DNA of 64,000 bases, taken from Lobosporangium transversale. Its lineage: Eukaryota; Mortierellomycota; Mortierellomycetes; Mortierellales; Mortierellaceae. The stretch is from NCBI RefSeq assembly GCF_002105155.1, contig NW_019029039.1:1-64000 (forward strand), read 5' to 3'. Every line of letters begins with the position of its first letter. Position 1 is the first letter of the stretch. A program made the position numbers and the translations under genes. Shown piece after piece: positions 57,543 through 64,000 of the stretch. Under the pieces are notes generated by a model. It worked only from the letters and a program-made list of their open reading frames with translations. It was not told the origin of the DNA and ran no database searches.

Positions 57543-58076
57543 ATGCCCCCAAATTTTCCAACACCGTCATTAGCTTATTACGATTGTATTCCAGTACCAG
57601 AAAATTGCGACTCGTCCAGGATATATTACAAAACTCTATAGCAAATTCACATCCCTTGTTCCTTGCTGTCTCTATGTTTGTGTCCCACGCTTATTATTAT
57701 GAAAATTATTGGGATGCAAGTCAAAGCTACATTATTTCGCTGTTTTTTTTTTTTTATTTTTTTTATAAAAGCATGACTTGTGCTTGACTGGCAGCCATGT
57801 GACAAGCCTCTTGTCACTGATATTTTGGAGAGAAGAGGATATTTCGCACATCTCTTATATCGCCAGTTTGATAAACTAAGGCGACTTATAGGCATCACCA
57901 ACCATCCTGATAGGAAGGCAGCAATACAAGAGCGTGGTGCACAAGGGATAGTAAGTCCCTTGCTTTTTACTTTCTTCGGGATTTTTCCCATGCAACTGTA
58001 CATTGATACCGTACAGCTGATTGAATAGACCCCGGTCAGTGTGATGTTTTTTATTCAGTGCTCTGGGAGCCACTGA
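57543..58076 (+). CDS. candidate small spliced gene of unknown function
   Basis: Three putative exons, 57543-57593, 57795-57950 and 58059-58076, all with GT-AG borders and phase-0 joins, would give a 74-residue protein starting MPPNFPTPSLAYYDCIP. The middle exon is the best supported part: an acceptor ggcag, an open frame with charged helix-like sequence (DILERRGYFAHLLYRQFDKL, NHPDRKAAIQERG) and a consensus GTAAGT donor. I do not recognise a family. The exon borders at both ends are guesses; the middle exon could also belong to a longer or broken gene. Confidence 0.35.
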
Positions 58077-58544
58077 ACCTGACATTATACGTCAAGATAG
58101 GAATGCAAACATAAATTCATCAAAACAAAAACGGCATGCAACTTTCTCTATTATTTTTTCTTTTTTAATCATAAAACACTTTCTAAATGATTAAAAGAAA
58201 CAATAAAAATGATAATGCGAAAATAAAAAATTGGATAGAGGAATGAGGGATAAAGTACAAATAACAGCAAAGTGGAAAGAGTGAGTAAATGAAAAAAGAT
58301 TGGAAGGAAAGAAAGGTGTTGAAAAATTTTTTTTTTTTCCAGCAACTGAAAACATTTATTTTGATCTCTCTTAATGCCCCCGACAGAAATACATACGGTG
58401 ACGGCGCCAATAAAAAAAAAAAAATTAAGCTTTTGTGTTTATTTCGATGCTTTGTGATCAGGAACTGAAGAATGGTGTGGCTGGTTACATTGAAAAACAA
58501 ATATGAAAGGAAAATTTGAAATAACTGAACAATGTGTTGAGAAA
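58077..58544. other. convergent 3' region before kinesin
   Basis: AT-rich, with nothing recognisable as coding. It probably holds the 3' untranslated region of the kinesin gene. Confidence 0.5.
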
Positions 58545-58942
58545 CTATGCATTGTTTCTCCAGAGCCAGCTCCTGCGATCTGGAACTTGACTTTTGGGTG
58601 AACTTGGAGAGTGATCTTCCGTTGGTACACTATTTAAATCAATATCAACCAGGCATTGATGATAGTTAGCAACATACTTGAGATCGAGATAAAAAAAAAA
58701 AAATAGCGGTGTATTCATTACCCATTGTCGACAGCAGCAACTCCTCCACGAAGAGGCTTGGCGATTCTGCCGAAGTTTACGGCTGCAGATTTTTGAGCTA
58801 GGATAAAAAGTAATTTGACAATAGGTTAATGCTAGTTTTTCTTTTTAAATAAGTAAATAAGTGATCCCGCTGTGCTTATTCTTACATCGTGCTTGCTCGA
58901 GACGCTCGCGGAGCGCCCGGAGTTGAGTCTCGAACCTGAATG

Positions 58943-58982
<40 letters not shown>

Positions 58983-61900
58983 TGAGTGAAATGTACAAGG
59001 ATCAATCAACAGAGTCTTTGACTTTAAAATAGCGAACGATACATACTTGTGATTCTGAGAAGTCAAATTCTCTTGAGCATCTTGCAAGAGACCCTCTAGA
59101 TTGGCAATACGCTCGTTGCGAGCAGCGAGCTTGCGTTCTGAGATGGCAACCTCCTTCTTGAGTGCAGAGTTCTGTTCTACAAGCTTCTTCTGTACCAGCG
59201 TTAGCTGCTCTAGATTACGCTCCAAGAAAGCCATTTTTTGTTGCTGAGCCTTGTTATTGCTATTACGAAGAACGTTGTTATACTGCTCTCGTGTCTCATC
59301 CAGCGAGATCTCAAGCTCAACCACCTTTTCGCATCGGTTCTGAAGATCACGCATGAGGGCTTTCTTCATCACGTCAAAGTCAGCCAGTTGCTGGGCCATA
59401 GTCTTACGGATACGCTCCATATCGCGTTCACGCTCCGTCATGTCCTTACCCTCCCATAGACCGCTGCTGGTATGATTGCTCTGGCGCTCAAGTTGTTCTT
59501 TGAGCTCCTCATTGCCACGTCGAAGATCTGTAACATTGGAACTCAGCCGCTGGATATCCTCATTGCGACGCGCGATTTCCTGTTTAAGTGCTTCAATCTC
59601 CTGTTGGGCTTGATCCCGCTTGGCAGAGTACTGGGCCTCAAGCTTGACTCGCAGCTCTGAAATTGTTTCCAAGACATCAATGGAAGAGTTGGCTTCTTCA
59701 TCTGCAATAGTCTTGTCCAACAACTCTTCATACTCCAACTCTGCTGTCTGAAGACGCATCTCCAAAGCGTCTCTGTTCAAGGTCAGTGAAACGTTCTCAT
59801 TGTTCAAATCAGCAATAGTCTGCTCATGCTGCTCAATAAGAGACCGTGCTTGAGCAATCTCTTTACGGAGTGCAGAAGCCTCCTCAGGGGTGAGACCTGC
59901 AGGTGACTCAAACTTAGAGAGGGTCTCACGCATTTGTGCTTCTTTGGCAGAGAGTTCTCCAGATGGATCCAGATTGGCCATCATTTGAGCCATCTTCTCC
60001 ATCTTCTTCTTCTCTTTGTTGTCTTCATTCGAGTCCTTCTGGGCAAGACGTATCTCCATAAGAGTCTTCTTGAGCTCTTCCAACTCTTTAGACAATTCCT
60101 GATTAGCCTCGCGCAGACTATCTACAGTGATTGCACCCTCTTTACTCTCATACAAAACTTTTTCAAGCTGCAACTTGAGGTCGTTTAGCTCGTGCACCGC
60201 GTTTGGTGAGTCTTGTTCTTTAAGGAATGTGAGCTCCTCCCTCATCGAGTCCACCAACTGTTGCCTTGCAAGCAGCTCAGCCTCCTTCTCAGCGATTTGG
60301 TCTGTCAGCTCGTTCTCACGCTTCAAGAACTCTTCTCTCTCATCCAACTCTAGCGCCACTGCAGGTGTTGAGGGTCGGGATGTATCCAATTGCGTCATGT
60401 GGCCAGGCAAACTGGACAATGGCGTTGCCCCTCCGCCAACTTGAATCTTCTCCATACTGGCCCAATCGGTCTTGGGGACAGTACCACCCTGTCGCCAAAT
60501 AGTGACCTCTCCTTCCAAAGCAGCAATATACTGTGTGAATGTCATAGCCTCGGTCTTGGCCTTTTTAAGTAAGAGCTTGAGTTCAGCTGCACTGAGTTCT
60601 TGATTAACCTTGGCCTTGTTTTTGATACTCTTGGCTCTAGTACCGAATCTGAGGGTACCAACTGTTTCAGCATCGTTATAGGATGATGGTGAGCAATTGA
60701 TAATCAAGGTCGTCCTGGAATTTCCTCCCAGAGACTCTTGTAAGATTCTTGTAAGTTTACTGTCACGATACGGAATATGAGTAGACTAGCAAATACATGA
60801 TAGGTCCAAATCCTTACTGACGTTAGACCGAGTTTTTTAAGTTTCAAAGTTTGTTTGGAAATATGCCGTTCCTGCGTTACCTTTCCGTCAGTCAAAGCGT
60901 TGATGACCATTCCCAAAGCTGAAAGTGATTTGTTAATCTTTTTTGCCTCCTCTAGTGTTTGACCGGAGGCTCCAGTCTTGCCGACCTTCTCAGAACCTGC
61001 CAAATCAACCAAGTATAGCTTTCCGCTCTTTACACTTCCATCGAGCAAGTTCTTTTGCGAGATAGTAACCACAAAAATGGAGTGTGAACGAGAACTCTCA
61101 GCGTTCATGTCTGGATGAGTAATAGTAAAATAATTGCCAAATGTCAGATGGCTTTACATGTAATTGCTCTATTATTATTACATATCTTTAGTACACTCAT
61201 GATGCAATAAGCTGCTTACTTGTGTATGCAACCATTCTGCTGTTGCCTCCGCGACGCATGACCTCATGAATTTCCGCGATTGAGCTCACATAAACCTCGA
61301 ACAGCCCCTTTACGTACACTCCTCGATTTTTTTCTTCGTGAATCGGCAGATTATCATTGACGGCTATGTTTGTGAAAACAAGGATATAGGTTAGATGAAT
61401 GATATAAGAGAAACTTAAGACATGATTTGTTAAGAAGTGCATTCGAAATGAGTAACTTACGATTCAACAGATCACGAATCTTTTCCATATAAATTTCCAT
61501 GTACGAGACCTTGACTGTATATTCCATGGTCGAAGGTGACGCAAGGATACTTGCAAAAATTTTGTCCACGATACGAGGAATGATACCTTTTGTCTCCTCG
61601 TCGTCAATGGAAGGTCCCTACAAAAGCCAGCAGGCAGATCATAGTGTTGATATGTTATTAGAGATGGTTCCAAAAACTCGATTCAAGAGTTTGAGTACAG
61701 TACGTACCATCATTGTGAAAGTCTTTCCGGATCCGGTCTGACCATAGGCAAATACAGTACCGTTATATCCATTAATGACATCTAATAAGCAGCCAGATCC
61801 GTATTAGAAAAACCTTCCTTTGCATCCATGGGCGAATTTATGGTGTGAATGTTCCTTTCGCTTACCATCGACAATTGGGCTAATAGAATATTCAAAAACA

Positions 61901-62739
61901 TCATTTTGCTTTGCTGTCCATGGGAAAATACGATCGAAGGTGAATGTTCCTGGATATTCTTTGCTCTATTGGATAAATGAATGGATGAAAGTAAAGTAAG
62001 TCAATGCTTGATGTTAAATCCCAGATCATACAGGTGGACCAATGTGCATTAGCTGTCAGCGAGTATGCCCCTCATTATTCACCACCATCCCTTGATGTCT
62101 CTTGAGCCTGTTCCCTCTTTTCCCTCCTTATTTTCCTTCCCGATTTTGATCCCATGTATAGTTATTTTCAAATGTATTCTTTCTTCGGCGTTTATTTTTT
62201 AATGAGATAAAATTTTTGTTATAGTTCCCACCATGTTGAGTTTTGGCACATGCCAAAAAAAAAAATCCCATCATGCCAAGGTTTTCTCATATCTTGCGCA
62301 ACCCATCTCCTATCGGTAACCCATGAATATGAGCACATCGCACGCAATTACCCTTCATATGTTTACTCAACACTTCTGCTCCTTCATAATCGGACAGAGA
62401 TGTTGACGCCAGTACATGATACAATTGCAGTGAGTCAATACTCTCAGTGAAGATTCTCATCAGGTCATTTCCTTTTGAATTCTTTTTTTTTTTCTTAATT
62501 GTCAACACAAGCTAATCGCGATATGTTTGACCCAGTTGCGCTTTGAGATGAAGTTTGCTTTGTTTAAGACTAATTCTCATTAGCCAGGTCGAGCATTACT
62601 AAGCGGTAGCAACATTATTTACCTCTACTTTGACGGATTGACCATTGTCATCGAATGAGACAATAGGCTGACCACCCTCTCTGATTTCGAGAGCATTCTG
62701 TGGACGGAATCGACAAACGACCTTGATGTTGTTGGACAT
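58545..62739 (-). CDS. kinesin-1 heavy chain (conventional kinesin)
   Basis: Ten exons: 62739-62623, 61965-61866, 61781-61708, 61617-61461, 61363-61220, 61110-60881, 60785-59047, 58935-58886, 58797-58722, 58572-58545 (904 residues; fungal kinesin-1 is about 930). The motor domain (1-327) has the P-loop GQTGSGKT (86-93), switch [12 protein letters not shown] (198-208), switch II DLAGSE (233-238) and [21 protein letters not shown] fungal-type neck is followed by a long coiled-coil stalk (about 380-870) and the tail motif [10 protein letters not shown], the IAK autoinhibitory element (I882-K884). It is the plus-end microtubule motor that carries vesicles, and early endosomes by way of dynein, in hyphae. 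The last 10-nt-scale exons are small; the final exon (ending SWLWRNNA) is the least certain. The motor region is split into six small exons, while most of the stalk is one 1.7-kb exon. Confidence 0.95.
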
Positions 62740-63104
62740 GACTGCAGAGGAATTCAGTAGAAAAAGAAAGATGAACTTGCGCCTGTGCTGTCTATGTCTC
62801 TGAGGTGGGTGATATTAGAGCAGTTCTTTGGGAGCGATTCTCGTATTATAAAATATGGCAGGTATAGGGGTGTGGAAGAGAAACTGCCAGGTTGCCTTTG
62901 GTGCTGGCTTGTTTTGCTCACTAAGTCGGTCAGACAGACGGCTGGCGGCCAAAAAAAGAAAAAAAAAGTACTCCTAAAGTACAATGAACAATGAACAACG
63001 CCAGTTGTTGTTTAAAAAAAAGGGTCGCGTTAGTTGGACATGGTGGGATGTGTGCCTGAAAGTAAGTCTGTATTCGAGAAGAGCCGATTGTCCCCAGTCA
63101 GATG

Positions 63105-63135
<31 letters not shown>

Positions 63136-63940
63136 TGAGGGTGATCACTACTCTTACACAATGTGGACACAAGGGTTGTATGAGCTAAGTAGAGATGATG
63201 GAGAGAGGGAATGAAAAGAGAAAAGAGAGGTAACTGTGAGCGGACCTAATCTCAGGAACAGAAAGGGCACAAGACACAAAAGATACAGAGGGGTTATCTT
63301 TTCATCAATTAATTTCATTCTTTTGAAAGAAGGAATGTTGTAGACGACCATGTCCTCCTCAGACACATTGGCTTTTCCAAACTGGCATCCTCATTCCTTA
63401 CCCGGATGTCCTGGATGTAACTACTTTTATTAGAATAATAAAAATAATAGAATAGAAATAGTAAAAGAAGAGGAATAGGAGGAATAAAGGTGAGAGAAGT
63501 GAGAAAGAGAAAAGTCAAAAGTATAAAAAAAAAATAGACTAGTTTAGCTGCAAGCCAAGGCGGGTCAGGGCAAGCGGAGTAAGGTTGTGCATGTGCAGAC
63601 AGATTGGCACAGGGCGGGTTCTCTGAATTTTTGCAAACACCATGCGCGTGCTTGGTCTCTGACCCCTGTTTTCTACCCATACATGTGCATGTGGAAATAA
63701 TAAATGTCGGGGAATACGACCACAATTGTTCAAATTGGTGGCGCATCATGAGAGGAATCAAATTGCAAGAAATAAGAAATAAGAAATAAACAAAACGTGA
63801 TTATGGGATCAATGTGGCAATTGGAGCATCAAGGATAGAAATACCTTTGTACAATAACTATGTACGTCTCAATCTTTTATTGCGTTACTGCCGACACTGG
63901 ACTCATTGGAGATAAAAAAAAAGTCAGAATAAAAATTAAA
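62740..63940. promoter_or_regulatory. upstream region of kinesin
   Basis: A divergent spacer between kinesin (minus) and a possible gene at 63941 (plus). A minus-strand stretch near 63366-63280 (EEDMVVYNIPSFKRMKLIDE) reads like protein but has no partner. A long A tract lies at 63104-63132. No defined regulatory site. Confidence 0.35.
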
Positions 63941-64000
63941 ATGCCTCTTACAGCACTTTCGTACGTCAAACGTGGTTATAACAATCGCGTCTATTTTGCC
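63941..64000 (+). CDS. possible start of a gene leaving the window
   Basis: An ATG preceded by AAAATTAAA opens a frame of 20 codons to the window edge (MPLTALSYVK then RGYNNRVYFA) without the A/T-run composition of the neighbouring spacer. Too short for a family call. Confidence 0.3.
   Translation, partial: MPLTALSYVKRGYNNRVYFA

Noticed and set aside
59162-60502. Several plus-strand open frames of 60-105 codons over the kinesin stalk
   Set aside because: Antisense shadows of the long coiled-coil exon.

Overview
The window is nuclear DNA of a filamentous fungus. Coding genes are split by spliceosomal introns, and the gene set is eukaryotic: conventional kinesin with a fungal-type tail, 20S proteasome alpha-6, ribosomal protein eL31, a LAMTOR1-type Ragulator subunit, an Slm1-type PH protein, ETT1, and a CoA-diphosphatase Nudix enzyme. 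An expanded-family FAD monooxygenase, a degenerate FEN1/XPG-like nuclease pseudogene, Tigger-like and Tc1-like transposons and very AT-rich spacers make an early-diverging fungus (Mucoromycota, probably Mortierellomycotina) my best guess. That taxonomic call is inference, not a database result. Introns and spacers are full of uninterrupted A or T tracts, many longer than 20 nt, and of microsatellites. Exons are almost free of both.

Layout. 1-18.5 kb is nearly gene-free: homopolymer tracts, short-period repeats, one decayed coding fragment (about 1.8-2.1 kb) and one clear gene, a small stand-alone response regulator (10.4-11.0 kb, minus). 18.5-32.2 kb is a housekeeping block: Nudix CoA diphosphatase (minus), eL31 (plus), tRNA pseudouridine-32 synthase of the Pus8/Pus9 type (minus), a LAMTOR1-like lysosome/vacuole TORC1 anchor (plus), and proteasome alpha-6 (minus). 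33-37.6 kb holds a nuclease pseudogene and a 2.68-kb Tigger-like DNA transposon with perfect 80-bp terminal inverted repeats. 37.8-40.8 kb carries a DGCR6-family protein and a glutathione S-transferase. 41.2-44.3 kb is an insertion island: an apparently intact Tc1-like transposon, a tRNA-Leu(AAG), and a short poly(A)-tailed retroposon bounded by a 19-bp target-site duplication. 45.6-58 kb is the densest part: FAD monooxygenase, a SKI7/HBS1-N-terminus-like protein, an Slm1-like PIP2/TORC2 effector, ETT1, a DUF89/ARMT1-type phosphatase and a possible small spliced gene. 58.5-62.7 kb is kinesin-1 heavy chain (minus). A possible new reading frame starts at 63.94 kb and leaves the window.

The genes do not form one pathway. 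Two themes recur: TOR signalling (LAMTOR1-like for TORC1, Slm1-like for TORC2) and translation/RNA quality control (eL31, Pus9-like, SKI7-like, ETT1). Exon-intron models were built by hand from reading frame and splice consensus. Every junction listed keeps the frame. Two introns need a GC donor. In two genes the stop codon lies inside a consensus 5' splice site, so the exact C-terminus is uncertain.
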